A DNA stretch of 64,000 nucleotides from Symsagittifera roscoffensis (taxonomy: Eukaryota; Xenacoelomorpha; Acoela; Convolutidae), in contig NC_087066.1 in assembly GCF_963678635.1 (NCBI RefSeq), forward strand, positions 41,995,338 through 42,059,337. The letters are read 5' to 3'. Positions 1 through 12,427 of this stretch are shown one piece after another. A program made the translations under genes and the position numbers. Each line of letters opens with the position of its first letter. The stretch's first letter is position 1. Below the pieces are notes generated by a model, which worked only from the letters and a program-made list of their open reading frames with translations, did not search any database and was not told the DNA's origin.

Positions 1-599
1 AAGCATTGATACTTAAAAACACTTTAATTCATTTCACAAAGTAAATCAGTAAGTTTTTCTGAAGCAAGCTATTTAAGCTACAAATTAGCTATTTCACAGA
101 CCAAATCGGTTAACGAAAAGTTGAAGTTTTTCTAAGCAAGCTATTCCAGCTTTAAAACTTGGAGAAAACCAATGTTATATCATAGACTGAATCGCCTTGT
201 GAAAATTTAAGTTTTTCTAAGCTAGAATTCAAGTTATGCAAATTTGAAAATATTCAAGTTATACCATTGACCGATTAGAATAATGAAAAGCTTAAGTTTT
301 TACAAGCAAGGTAATCAAATTGTTGAAATTTGAACTATTTCAAGTTATTTCTCAGCGTGAATCATCAATCAGTAATTTTTCTAAGCATAGAGGTTGCTGT
401 TTTCAGTTGATTAGTTGATTAGTTTCAGACAGAAATGAATCTGTGAACGCAAAAATTTTGAATAACAAGTAGACAAGAAATTCAATTTTTTTCAATTCTG
501 TAATGTTCTAGACTGGATTATTCCTGGAATTTCTGATATAAGCTGTTTCAAACGACGACTGTGCCCGATAGCGTCTTAGTCATTAGACCTTATGCTGAA

Positions 600-850
600 A
601 ACATGTCATTCATTTAACAAAAAAGAAGATATGGCCCTGAAACTCCTCCATTTTCCGCAAAAATTTACGAGTGACAGTTTTATGACAAAACTAACCAAAT
701 TTGAGAAAACAGGGTCAATATGTAAATTTGATTCACTGGGAAATGAAATAATTGAATACCATTTTCAAAACTAGAAAACAATCACATTTTTTGTGAATTT
801 TACACTTTTGCTGTTCGATAGTAGACTTTGTATGTTGTGTTAATATAAAC
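600..850 (+). repeat. Dispersed repeat R1, first copy
   Basis: This block contains GGCCCTGAAACTCCTC, a GTGACAGTTTTATGACA-like segment, TTTGAGAAAACAGG, TGGGAAAT and CACTTTTGCTGTTCGATAGTAGA. The same ordered motifs recur at 2910-3090, 5340-5550, 7805-8015, 9955-10165, 25955-26150, 27170-27620, 30050-30520, 54660-54840 and 62960-63170. Every copy I found is in the plus orientation. It has no coding signature. It is a dispersed non-autonomous repeat of unknown class, hitchhiking in the tandem array at the left end and scattered alone elsewhere. Confidence 0.75.
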
Positions 851-1338
851 GCGATAAAAAAGTAAGTTCTTGCATCATGCGGTTACATTTTTCTTTTTTA
901 ATGATTTTTTGAAGTTTCCAAATGTTACCATTACACTTCCCACCTAAACGCTACAGGTTTTTTTCGCATTTCAAAAAATAGGTCTTTAATGATCTTGTTT
1001 GAGAAATATTTTCTATAAAGAAGGTTATCAACTGAGTAAGGCAACTGAAAAATATGAAAAATTTAAATGTCGGGAGTGGGGGAGTGAAAAAGAGTCCGGC
1101 GATTTTTTCGTCGAGCTTTTTCTTACCCAGAATGTATATCGCTTTTTATTGGTTGTGCGAGAGAAGGGGGGAAAAAGCTGAGTCTAATGTTTCGTAAAAT
1201 GCAATTCAACACTTATTTCGTAAATTAAAGTATTATAGCCATTGCACACTTGATGTAATCAAGCGGTTGGTTCCTTTACGGTATATTTTTCCCCACCTTT
1301 GACTAAGATTCGAATAAACCTATTCAATGATATCCTAT

Positions 1339-1410
1339 GTCTGCGTAGCGAAGTGGATAAGCGCTGGACTTCTAATCCAGAGGTCGCGGGTTCGAATCCC
1401 GCCGGAGATG
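1339..1410 (+). tRNA. Degenerate tRNA-Arg(UCU)-like sequence
   Basis: Near copy of the intact tRNA at 11993-12065. The anticodon arm (loop CTTCTAA, anticodon TCT) and T arm (GCGGGTTCGAATCCCGC) are perfect. The 5' acceptor strand reads GTCTGCG, giving a G:G mismatch, and the D arm has lost a base and a stem pair. It is probably a pseudogene embedded in array unit 1. Confidence 0.7.
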
Positions 1411-1482
1411 AGTTTTTAGTTTCCCCGGCGGGTTCGATTCTCGCCGCAGATGAGTTGTTAGTTTCTCACGAAATAACCGTAT
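1411..1482 (+). repeat. Tandem duplication of the tRNA 3' half
   Basis: Directly after the tRNA-like sequence the stretch GGCGGGTTCGATTCTCGCCG-CAGATGAGTTGTTAGTTTC repeats the T arm, 3' acceptor strand and following spacer (GGAGATGAGTTTTTAGTTTC). A shorter version of the same duplication follows the intact tRNA at about 12066-12105. Confidence 0.7.
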
Positions 1483-1513
1483 TTCACGGTTAATCTGATT
1501 TCAGGATGATTTA

Positions 1514-2070
1514 AATCATACTTCTGGATTGCAAAGCTGAAGCAGTGACGCACACAGACGTCTTATAGAACACTAAGTTTGTTGGGTGGGAATCGCACGA
1601 TCACGCCATTTTACATAGTCACGCTGATGTTCATTATCCATATTTGAATTTATATAATCGTAAAAAACTCAATTATCGTTTTGCAAAAAAAATAGAGTCT
1701 TCCTATTCAAGTTGTTCAAGCAAACAAAACTTGAAATATTTCAAGTTATTTCATAAGCGAATGGGATTGCGAAAAAGATTTTAGGAAATCATAGTTCTGG
1801 ATGATAAAGTCGAAGCAGTGACGCACACATACGTCTCATAGAACACAAAAACTTTTGGGTAGGCATCGCAAGATCACGCGATTTTCAAAGTCGCGCTGAT
1901 GTGCATTATCAAATTTGAATTTCAAATATGAAAAAAATTTATAGAATCGTAAAAAAAACAATTATTGTTTTGCAAAAAAATAGAGTCTTTCTTCCTATTC
2001 AAGTTGTTCAAGCGAAAAAAAATTGAAATATTTCAAGTTATTTCATAAAGCGAATGGGATTGCGAAAAAA
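1514..2070 (+). repeat. ~280-bp direct duplication private to array unit 1
   Basis: The segment starting TACTTCTGGATT at about 1518 and running through CAGTGACGCACACA, CGATCACGC, AATAGAGTCTT and CAAGTTATTTCATAA is repeated from about 1795 to 2065. The copies differ by small indels. It lies between the tRNA-like sequence and the 73-bp sub-repeats. Confidence 0.75.
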
Positions 2071-4019
2071 TCAGGTTTTTTTATCTGCCATACAAGCGAT
2101 CAAATCATTCAAATTTATTGCAGAGTTTACGTTCTTCTAAGCAAGCTGTTCAAGCTATGAAACTGTGAAACATTTCAAATTATTTCCTTGAGCATATCGG
2201 TAGGCAGAAAATTCAAGTTTTTTTATTGATGCCATTCAGGCGTTGAAGTAATGCAAAGTTAGTTCTTAGACCAAACCGGTTTGCCGAAAATTCAAGTTTT
2301 CGTACCCAAGCTATGCAAGCATTGATACTTAAAAACACTTTAATTCATCTTTAATTCATTTCACAAAGTAAATCAGTAAGTTTTTCTGAAGCAAGCTATT
2401 TAAGCTACAAATTAGCTATTTCACAGACCAAATCGGTTAACGAAAAGTTGAAGTTTTTCTAAGCAAGCTATTCCAGCTTTAAAACTTGGAGAAAACCAAT
2501 GTTATATCATAGACTGAATCGCCTCGTGAAAATTTAAGTTTTTCTAAGCTAGAATTCAAGTTATGCAAATTTGAAAATTTTCAAGTTATACCATTGACCG
2601 ATTAGAATCATGAAAAGCTTAAGTTTTTACAAGCAAGGTAATCAAATTGTTGAAATTTGAACTATTTCAAGTTATTTCTCAGGGTGAATCATCAATCAGT
2701 AATTTTTCTAAGCATAGAGGTTGCTGTTTTCAGTTGATTAGTTGATTAGTTTCAGACAGAAATGAATCTGTGAACGCAAAAATTTTGAATAACAAGTAGA
2801 CAAGAAATTCAATTTTTTTCAATTCTGGAATGTTCTAGACTGGATTATTCCTGGAATTTCTGATATAAGCTGTTTCAAACGACGACTGTGCCCGATAGCG
2901 TCTTAGTCAAACATTTACGCGTAACAGTTTTATGACAAACCTAACCAAATGAAAGTTATATGACAAACCTAACCAAAACATAACCCAGGGGGAAATGAAA
3001 TAATTGAATACCATTTTCAAAACTAGAAGTCAATCACATTTTTCGTGACCTTCACACTTTTGCTGTTCGATAGTAGAGTTTGTATGTTGTGTTAATATAA
3101 ATGCGATACAAAAGGAAGTTCTTGCATCATGCGGTTATATTTTTCTGTTTTAATGATTTTTTGAAGTTTCCAAATGTTACCATTACACTTCCCACCTAAA
3201 CGCTACAGGTTGTTTTCGCATTTCAAAATTCAGGTCTTTAATGATCTTGTTTAAGAAATGTTTTCTATAGAGAAGGTTATCAACTGAGCAAGGCAACTGA
3301 AAAACTGAAAATTTTGGATGTCGGGAGTGGGGGAGTGAAAAGAGTCAGGCGATTTTTTCGTCGAGTCGAATGTTTCGTAAACTGTCAATTTTCATAACGA
3401 TCGGACAATGCGAAAAGTGGCTTTACTACTAAAAAAACTGCAGGTGGGGAGGAAGGAAAAAGGGCTCTTTTTCCTTTTCCGCCCACCCTAACATAAGCAT
3501 CAATTTCATGGTTAATCTGATTTCAGGATGATTATAATCATACTTCTGGATTGCAAAGCCGAAGCAGTGACGCACACATACGTCTTATACAACACTAAGT
3601 TTGTTGTGTGGGCATCGCACGATCACGCCATTTTCATAGTCGCGCTGATGTTCATTATCCACATTGAATTTCAAGTATGAAAAAAATTATATAAACGTTG
3701 TAAAAACGGAATGTCAAAATGGGTACAATTATGTTAACTGGGTCCCTGAAAAAACCAATTATGAAAGATGGTTCCGTCAATCTTTGAGGAACTTTCAAAA
3801 GCACAAAGCAAACAAACTCTAAACCTGTTTCCGAACACTTTAATCACAAAAAAATTCTTCAAGGGACCCATCTAGACTTTAGTGACCCAACTATCATACT
3901 TGTATACCTCAAAATGCAAGGGTGAACAAACGATTGTACGATTGTGAACAGATTCTTTTGTTCTTCATACTTTTACATCGTAACATCACACGTTTAACCA
4001 CGCACCATGGATAATAATC

Positions 4020-4245
4020 GACTATGCTCCATAATCCAAGCTTTTGAACGTATCCGCAATAAAGTATAATAATCGAATTACAAATGATAATAATCGATTG
4101 TAATCAATTTTTGAGGTCAAAAATGTTGCCTTTATAATCGATTATAATAACAATTCGGGACCACAATAGGGATTATAGTCAATTGTAATCCATTATTTTT
4201 TCTAAAAAAGTAATCAATTATAATCCAATATAATCTCTAAAAATA
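4020..4245. repeat. AT-rich ATAATCGATTATAAT-motif cluster
   Basis: A 220-bp block holds many near copies of TAATCGATTATAAT and TAATCCATTAT, motifs that are almost self-complementary. The block recurs at about 6480-6705 and 8940-9165 inside the tandem units, and at 12660-12850, 13370-13690, 17590-17745 and 18290-18540 to the left of the Gypsy LTRs. It does not code. It could be a MITE interior, a protein-binding array or simple-sequence drift. Confidence 0.75.
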
Positions 4246-4289
4246 ATTTTTCAAAATTTTTGACCGAAAAATTGCGTTTTTTTTGCGCG

Positions 4290-4385
4290 AACTCCCCCCT
4301 CAAAATTAGTATATTTTGGCGCCAAGGGCGCCTTTAGAATAATTTTGGGGTCAGTCAGCCAAAAATGAATATCTCAAAAAATATG
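4290..4385 (+). repeat. Dispersed repeat R2 (GGCGCC palindrome family)
   Basis: Signature: CTCAAAATTAGTATATTTTG, the near-palindrome GGCGCCAAGGGCGCC, then TTTTGGGGTCAGTCAGCCAA, AAATGAATATCTCAAA and, in longer copies, AGTACAAAGGGGGGACCC. Plus-strand copies lie at 6760-6845, 12890-13010, 17790-17900 and 47480-47600; minus-strand copies at 29640-29830 and 57420-57600. No ORF is conserved. Confidence 0.75.
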
Positions 4386-4439
4386 GTTTTCCTATTCAAA
4401 TCGTCCAAGCAAAAAAGTTTTGAATTATTTCAAGTTATT

Positions 4440-5110
4440 TCATAAAGCGAATCGGATTGCAAAAAAAATCAGGCTTTTTTTATCTGCCATACAAGCGATG
4501 AAATCATTCAAAATTATTGCAGAGTTTAAGTTTTTCTAAGCAAGCTGTTCAAGCTATGTAACTGTGAAAAAATTTAAGTTATTTCCTTGAGCATATCGGT
4601 AGGCAGAAAATTCAAGTTTTTCTATTGATGCTATTCAGGCGTTGAAGTAATGCAGAGTTAGTTCTTAGGACAAATCAGTTTGCGGAAAGTTCAAGTTTTC
4701 GTATCCAAGCTATGCAAGCATTGAGACTTCAAAATACTTCAATTAATTCACAAAACAAATCGGTAATTTTTTCTGAAGCAAGCTATTTAAGCTACAAATT
4801 AGTTATTTCAAAGATCAAATCGGTTCAGGAATAGTTGAAGTTTTCTAAGCAAGCTATTCAAGCTTTGAAACTTGGCGAAATTCCATGTTATATCTTAGAC
4901 TGAATCGCTTCGTGAAAACTTAAGTTTTTCCAAGCAAGTATTCAAGCTATGAAAACTTGAAAGATGCAAGTTATACCATTAGGACCGATTAGGTTCATGA
5001 AATGCTTAAATTTTTACAAGCAAGGTAATAAAGCTGTTAAAATTTGAAATATTTCAAGTTATTTCTTAGCGTGAATTAACAATCAGTAATTTTTCTAAGC
5101 ATGGAGGTTG
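4440..5110 (+). repeat. Degenerate ~73-bp sub-repeats inside each large unit
   Basis: A motif of the form AAGTTTTTCTAAGCAAGCTA, then TTCAAGCT-TGAAA, TTTCAAGTTATTTC and an ATCGGTT-like stretch recurs about every 70-75 bp. Equivalent blocks lie at about 1-390, 2090-2720, 6890-7570 and 9195-9730. The copies within one unit are much more diverged than the large units are from each other, so the short satellite is older than the large-unit amplification. Confidence 0.8.
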
Positions 5111-8100
5111 CTGTTTTTAGTTGATTAGATTCAGACAGAAATGAATCTGCGAAGGGAAAATTTTTGAATAACAAGTAGACAAGAGTTTCAATTTAAAACA
5201 AAAATTCTGGAATGTTCTAGACTGAAAGATTCTTAGAATTTCTGATATAAGCTGTTTTAAACGTCGGTTGTGCTCGATAGCGTCTTAGTCATTAGACCTT
5301 ATGCTGAAAACATGTCAATCATTTAATAAAAAAAGAAGATATGGCCTTAAAAGTCCTCCACTTTTCAGAATAATTTACGAGTGACAATTTTATGACAAAC
5401 CTAACCAAATGAAAGTTATATGACAAACCTAACCAAAACATAACCCAGGGGAAAATGAAATAATTGAATACCGTTTTCAAAACTAGAAGTCAATCACATT
5501 TTTCGTGACCTTCACACTTTTGCTGTTCGATAGTAGAGTTTGTATGTTGTGTTAATATAAATGCGATACAAAAGGAAGTTCTTGCATCATGCGGTTATAT
5601 TTTTCTGTTTTAATGATTTTTTGAAGTTTCCAAATGTTACCATTACACTTCCCACCTAAACGCTACAGGTTGTTTTCGCATTTCAAAATTCAGGTCTTTA
5701 ATGATCTTGTTTAAGAAATGTTTTCTATAGAGAAGGTTATCAACTGAGCAAGGCAACTGAAAAACTGAAAATTTTGGATGTCGGGAGTGGGGGAGTGAAA
5801 AGAGTCAGGCGATTTTTTCGTCGAGTCGAATGTTTCATAAACTGTCAATTTTCATAACGGTCGGACAATGCGAAAAGTGGCTTTACTACTAAAAAAACTG
5901 CAGGTGGGGGAGGAAGGAAAAAAGGGCTCTTTTTCCTTTTCCGCCCACCCTAACATAAGCATCAATTTCATGGTTAATCTGATTTCAGGATGATTATAAT
6001 CATACTTCTGGATTGCAAAGCCGAAGCAGTGACGCACACATACGTCTTATACAACACTAAGTTTGTTGTGTGGGCATCGCACGATCACGCCATTTTCATA
6101 GTCGCGCTGATGTTCATTATCCACATTGAATTTCAAGTATGAAAAAAATTATATAAACGTTGTAAAAACGGAATGTCAAAATGGGTACAATTATGTTAAC
6201 TGGGTCCCTGAAAAAACCAATTATTAAAAGATGGTTCCGTCAATCTTTGAGGAACTTTCAAAAGCACAAAGCAAACAAACTCTAAACCTGTTTCCGAACA
6301 CTTTAATCACAAAAAAATTCTTCAAGGGACCCATCTAGACTTTAGTGACCCAACTATCATACTTGTATACCTCAAAATGCAAGGGTGAACAAACGATTGT
6401 ACGATTGTGAACAGATTCTTTTGTTCTTCATACTTTTACATCGTAACATCACGCGTTTAACCACGCACCATGGATAATAATCGACTATGTTCCATAATCC
6501 AAGCTTTTGAACGTATCCGCAATAAAGTATAATAATCGAATTACAAATGATAATAATCGATTGTAATCAATTTTTGAGGTCAAAAATGTTGCCTTTATAA
6601 TCGATTATAATAACAATTCGGGACCACAATAGGGATTATAGTCAATTGTAATCCATTATTTTTTCTAAAAAAGTAATCAATTATAATCCAATATAATCTC
6701 TAAAAATAATTTTTCAAAATTTTTGACCGAAAAATTGCGTTTTTTTTTGCGCAAACTCCCCCCTCAAAATTAGTATATTTTGGCGCCAAGGGCGCCTTTA
6801 GAATAATTTTGGGGTCAGTCAGCCAAAAATGAATATCTCAAAACATATGGTTTTCCTATTCAAATCGTCCAAGCAAAAAAGTTTTGAATTATTTCAAGTT
6901 ATTTCATAAAGCGAATCGGATTGCAAAAAAAATCAGGCTTTTTTTATCTGCCATACAAGCGATGAAATCATTCAAAATTATTGCAGAGTTTAAGTTTTTC
7001 TAAGCAAGCTGTTCAAGCTATGAAACTGTGAAAAAATTTAAGTTATTTCCTTGAGCATATCGGTAGGCAGAAAATTCAAGTTTTTCTATTGATGCTATTC
7101 AGGCGTTGAAGTAATGCAAAGTTAGTTCTTAGGACAAATCAGTTTGCGGAAAGTTCAAGTTTTCGTATCCAAGCTATGCAAGCATTGAGACTTCAAAATA
7201 CTTCAATTAATTCACAAAACAAATCGGTAATTTTTTCTGAAGCAAGCTATTTAAGCTACAAATTAGTTATTTCAAAGATCAAATCGGTTCAGGAATAGTT
7301 GAAGTTTTCTAAGCAAGCTATTCAAGTTTTGAAACTTGGCGAAATTCCATGTTATATCTTAGACTGAATCGCTTCGTGAAAACTTAAGTTTTTTCCAAGC
7401 AAGTATTCAAGCTATGAAAACTTGAAAGATGCAAGTTATACCATTAGGACCGATTAGGTTCATGAAATGCTTAAATTTTTACAAGCAAGGTAATAAAGCT
7501 GTTAAAATTTGAAATATTTCAAGTTATTTCTTAGCGTGAATTAACAATCAGTAATTTTTCTAAGCATGGAGGTTGCTGTTTTTAGTTGATTCGTTTCAGA
7601 CAGAAATGAATCTGCGAAGGGAAAATTTTTGAATAACAAGTAGACAAGAGTTTCAATTTAAAACAAAAATTCTGGAATGTTCTAGACTGAAAGATTCTTA
7701 GAATTTCTGATATATGCTGTTTTAAACGTCGGTTGTGCTCGATAGCGTCTTAGTCATTAGACCTTATGCTGAAAACATGTCAATCATTTAATAAAAAAAG
7801 AAGATATGGCCTTAAAACTCCTCCACTTTTCAGAATAATTTACGAGTGACAATTTTATGACAAACCTAACCAAATGAAAGTTATATGACAAACCTAACCA
7901 AAACATAACCCAGGGGGAAATGAAATAATTGAATACCATTTTCAAAACTAGAAGTCAATCACATTTTTCGTGACCTTCACACTTTTGCTGTTCGATAGTA
8001 GAGTTTGTATGTTGTGTTAATATAAATGCCATACAAAAGGAAGTTCTTGCATCATGCGGTTATATTTTTCTGTTTTAATGATTTTTTGAAGTTTCCAAAT

Positions 8101-11100
8101 GTTACCATTACACTTCCCACCTAAACGCTACAGGTTGTTTTCGCATTTCAAAATTCAGGTCTTTAATGATCTTGTTTAAGAAATGTTTTCTATAGAGAAG
8201 GTTATCAACTGAGCAAGGCAACTGAAAAACTGAAAATTTTGGATGTCGGGAGTGGGGGAGTGAAAAGAGTCAGGCGATTTTTTCGTCGAGTCGAATGTTT
8301 CGTAAACTGTCAATTTTCATAACGATCGGACAATGCGAAAAGTGGCTTTACTACTAAAAAAACTGCAGGTGGGGGAGGAAGGAAAAAAGGGCTCTTTTTT
8401 CTTTTCCGCCCATCCTAACATAAGCATCAATTTCATGGTTAATCTGATTTCAGGATGATTATAATCATACTTCTGGATTGCAAAGCCGAAGCAGTGACGC
8501 ACACATACGTCTTATACAACACTAAGTTTGTTGTGTGGGCATCGCACGATCACGCCATTTTCATAGTCGCGCTGATGTTCATTATCCACATTGAATTTCA
8601 AGTATGAAAAAAATTATATAAACGTTGTAAAAACGGAATGTCAAAATGGGTACAATTATGTTAACTGGGTCCCTGAAAAAACCAATTATGAAAGATGGTT
8701 CCGTCAATCTTTGAGGAACTTTCAAAAGCACAAAGCAAACAAACTCTAAACCTGTTTCCGAACACTTTAATCACAAAAAAATTCTTCAAGGGACGCATCT
8801 AGATTTTAGTGACCCAACTATCATACTTGTATACCTCAAAATGCAAGGGTGAACAAACGATTGTACGATTGTGAACAGATTCTTTTGTTCTTCATACTTT
8901 TACATCGTAACATCACGCGTTTAACCACGCACCATGGATAATAATCGACTATGTTCCATAATCCAAGCTTTTGGACGTATCCGCAATAAAGTATAATAAT
9001 CGAATTACAAATGATAATAATCGATTGTAATCAATTTTTGAGGTCAAAAATGTTGCCTTATAATCGATTATAATAACAATTCGGGACCACAATAGGGATT
9101 ATAGTCAATTGTAATCCATTATTTTTTCTAAAAAAGTAATCAATTATAATCCAATATAATCTCTAAAAATAATTTTTCAAAATTTTTGACCGAAAAATTT
9201 AAGTTATTTCCTTGAGCATATCGGTAGGCAGAAAATTCAAGTTTTTCTATTGATGCTATTCAGGCGTTGAAGTAATGCAAAGTTAGTTCTTAGACAAATC
9301 AGTTTGCGGAAAGTTCAAGTTTTCGTATCCAAGCTATGCAAGCATTGAGACTTCAAAATACTTCAATTAATTCACAAAACAAATCGGTAATTTTTTCTGA
9401 AGCAAGCTATTTAAGCTACAAATTAGTTATTTCAAAGATCAAATCGGTTCAGGAATAGTTGAAGTTTTCTAAGCAAGCTATTCAAGCTTTGAAACTTGGC
9501 GAAATTCCATGTTATATCTTAGACTGAATCGCTTCGTGAAAACTTAAGTTTTTCCAAGCAAGTATTCAAGCTATGAAAACTTGAAAGATGCAAATTATAC
9601 CATTAGGACCTATTAGGTTCATGAAATGCCTAAATTTTTACAAGCAAGGTAATAAAGCTGTTAAAATTTGAAATATTTCAAGTTATTTCTTAGCGTGAAT
9701 TAACAATCAGTAATTTTTCTAAGCATGGAGGTTGCTGTTTTTAGTTGATTAGTTTCAGACAGAAATGAATCTGCGAAGGGAAAATTTTTGAATAACAAGT
9801 AGACAAGAGTTTCAATTTAAAACAAAAATTCTGGAATGTTCTAGACTGAAAGATTCTTAGAATTTCTGATATAAGCTGTTTTAAACGTCGGTTGTGCTCG
9901 ATAGCGTCTTAGTCATTAGACCTTATGCTGAAAACATGTCAATGATTTAATAAAAAAAGAAGATATGGCCTTAAAACTCCTCCACTTTTCAGAATAGTTT
10001 ACGAGTGACAATTTTATGACAAAACTAACCAAATTTAAGAAAACAGGGTCAATAAGTAAATTTGTTTCACTGGGAAATGAAATAAAGGAATTCCATTTTC
10101 GAAAATAGAAGTCAATCACGTTTTTCTTGACCTCTACACTTTTGCTGTTCGATAGTAGAGTTTGTATGTTGTGTTAAACTAAATGCGATTAAAAAGTAAG
10201 TTCTTGCATCATGCGGTTATAATTTTCTATTTTGTTGATTTTTCCCACGCAAACGCTATAGGTTGTCTTCGTATTTCAAGAATTATGTCTTCAATGATCT
10301 TGTTTAATAAATGTTTTCTATAAAGAAGGTTATGAGTAAGACAACTGAAAATTTGGGGGAGTGAAAAAGAGTCCGGCGGTCGAGCTTTTTCTTACGCAGT
10401 GTCATCCGGTACGGATGGATAAACTTATCATCATTGATATATAGATATTTTTGTCAGACCTAATGATATAATCCAATGTCATGTTTAGTCAGTTGACCTT
10501 GTACGGCGTTAAGCCAACGTTGGGTCTTATGCACTAAACGGCACAAAAACAAAATCTTTATATCTTTTAGCTAAAACAAATGCTCGGCAAAAATTGATTG
10601 GCTTATATCAGCCAACCAAATTCAAGCAACATGGTCCGGCATGTCAGTCAACTGTTCCAGCAGAAAAAAAATATTAGCCGAAGTAATTGAGAATGTGACT
10701 CTTAGTCAAATAATAAAACTAATTTCTTGTTTTTTTTTTGTGAAATTACACTCAAGAAAAAAGTTCAGTAAAATGATTTAACGCAAAAAAACTCCTATCG
10801 TTTCGGTCATTTCGGCCAACAATTTTATCTGCTTTAAATTTTAATTGAAATGCCGGACCATGTTGTTTGCATATGATTGGCTAATGAACCAATCAGATTC
10901 AACCATATATTGGCTTAAGATCAAGATGTAGAAATACTTATTTTGGGCCGTTTTGTACATAAGACTCCGGAATCTTTAACGTGAGCTGGGCAAAACAACT
11001 GTTCTTAAGAGCTGAGCCGAATTTAATTATCGTCTGACCTATTGCTCATGTTTAACTAAGATTCACATGATTAACTAAGTTTAACTCATGTTTAAGATTC

Positions 11101-11184
11101 ACATTCTCAATTACTTTGGCTAATATTTTTTTTCTGCTGTGAACATGTTGCTTGAATTTGATTGGCGGCTCTTCCATCCCCCCA

Positions 11185-11201
11185 CCCCCCCCCCCCCCCC
11201 C
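11185..11201 (+). repeat. Poly-C tract (C17)
   Basis: An uninterrupted run of 17 C follows a C-rich start at 11178. Similar homopolymers are the G runs near 13228 and 31020 and the C run near 63950. Their lengths are likely to be unreliable in an assembly. Confidence 0.9.
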
Positions 11202-11329
11202 ACCACACACGACCATCAAATTTATGGTGTAACGAGTAGTTTTACAAGGTTATTTAAGACGACCAAATATGTTTGGCACAGCATAATTAGTCCGCATGTC
11301 AATTTTCATAACGATCGGACAATGTGAAC

Positions 11330-11480
11330 AGTGACTTTACTACTAAAAAAACTGCAGGTGGGGGGATTAAGGAAAAAGTGCTCTTTTTCCTTTTTCCCCC
11401 CACGTCACATAAGCATCAATTTTATGCTGTAACGAGGGGTTTTACACGGTTAACCATGAGGACCAAATATGTTTGTCATG
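11330..11480 (+). repeat. Dispersed repeat with AAGCATCAATTTTATG
   Basis: The block ACTACTAAAAAAACTGCAGG, a G-run, a CTCTTTTTCCTTTT stretch and AAGCATCAATTTTATG-GTAACGA recurs in part at 3430-3515, 5880-5975, 8345-8440, 11200-11290 and 25000-25085 plus 25517-25615. The last is split by the hAT-like insertion, which dates that insertion as later. It contains no gene. Confidence 0.65.
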
Positions 11481-11992
11481 GCCTAAATAGTTCGCATACC
11501 AATTTTTTAACATTCGGATAACGCGAAAAAACTTAACTAGTAAAATTTTGTAGGTGGGGGGAAAAGGAAAAAGAGCCTGATTGGCTAATATTAGCCAATC
11601 AAATTTTGCCGCATTTATTTTAACTAAAAGATATAAAGATTTTGATTTAAAGGCCGTTTTGTGCATAAGACCCCGAGATTCCGTTTATCCATGAGATTTT
11701 GTCCATGAGATTCCGTTTATCAATCCGTTTGAATTCTATATACACACGTTCATACATTGCGGTATGACACCCAGAACGTATATGGCTCTTTATTGGTTGT
11801 GCGAGAGGAGGGAGGAAAAAAGAGCTGAGTCGAATGTTTCGTAAATTACAATTCAACACTTATTTCGTAAATTAAAGTATTATAGCCATTGCACACCTGA
11901 TGTAATCAAGCGGTTGGTTCGTTTACGGTATGTTTTATGCCACCTTTGACTCTTTGACTAAGATTCGAATATACTACTCATTGATATCCTAA

Positions 11993-12065
11993 GTCTCCGT
12001 AGCGCAGTGGATAGCGCGCTGGACTTCTAATCCAGAGGTCGCGGGTTCGAATCCCGCCGGAGATG
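11993..12065 (+). tRNA. tRNA-Arg (anticodon UCU)
   Basis: It folds as a complete cloverleaf without an intron. The acceptor stem pairs GTCTCCG with CGGAGAT (a G:U at position 1), the D arm is GCGC-AGTGGATA-GCGC, the anticodon arm CTGGA-CTTCTAA-TCCAG, the variable loop AGGTC, the T arm GCGGG-TTCGAAT-CCCGC and the discriminator base G; total 73 nt. The internal A and B boxes match pol III consensus. The surrounding DNA (11750-12300) is homologous to 1130-1560 in the tandem array, so the gene travels inside a repeat family. Some copies must be pseudogenes, but this one has no visible defect apart from the G:U pair. Confidence 0.85.
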
Positions 12066-12427
12066 AGTTTTTTAGTTTCTCCGGCGGGTTGGATTCCCGC
12101 CCGCGGCAGAATTGCAAAGCCGAAAAAGTGACGTACGACATACGTCTTATAGAACACTAAGTTTGTTGGTGGGCATCGCACGATCACGCCATTTACATAG
12201 TCGCGCTGATGTTCATTATCCACATTTGAGTTTCAAGTATGAAAAAAATTAATATAAACGTTGTCAAAACGGAGTGTCAAAATGGGTACAATTATCTTAG
12301 CTGGGTCCCTGAAAAAAGCAATTGTGAAAGATGGGTCCGGCAATCTTTGAGGGACTTTCAAAAGCACAAAGCAAACAAATTCTAAACCTGTTTCCGAACA
12401 CTTTAATCACAAAAAAAATCCTTCAGG

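Larger units (their letters stand above)
1..10400. repeat. Higher-order tandem array, ~4.4 units of 2.2-2.5 kb
   Basis: The anchor AAGCATTGA followed by ACTT recurs at 1, 2317, 4716, 7180 and 9340, giving units of 2316, 2399, 2464 and 2160 bp plus a partial fifth. Units 2, 3 and 4 are nearly identical over long stretches, which implies recent amplification. Unit 1 differs: it carries a tRNA-like sequence and a private ~280-bp internal duplication. Unit 4 lacks about 300 bp, the joint being near 9198, and unit 5 has the longer form of a block shortened in units 2-4. No long ORF is shared; the small ORFs at 5852-6037 and 8317-8502 (minus) are simply the same repeat read twice. I see no gene in it. 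Confidence 0.93.
10523..11671. mobile_element. Fold-back / MITE-like element with ~93-bp inverted arms
   Basis: The left arm (10523-10616, beginning GGTCTTATGCACTAAACGG) is matched as its reverse complement by the right arm (11580-11671), including TCTTTATATCTTTTAG and the TTGATTGGCT block. Inside, a second inverted pair exists: about 10608-10700 (AATTCAAGCAACATG, then CAGCAGAAAAAAAATATTAG and AATTGAGAATGTGA) against 11098-11165. A third partial copy of the outer arm, inverted, lies near 10875-10970. No transposase ORF is present, so it is non-autonomous. The nested palindromes suggest insertion of a family member into another. Confidence 0.75.

Noticed and set aside
1-10400. CRISPR-like or phage-like array
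   Set aside because: Repeat units are kilobases long, contain a eukaryotic tRNA-like sequence and dispersed repeats, and have no unique regular spacers.
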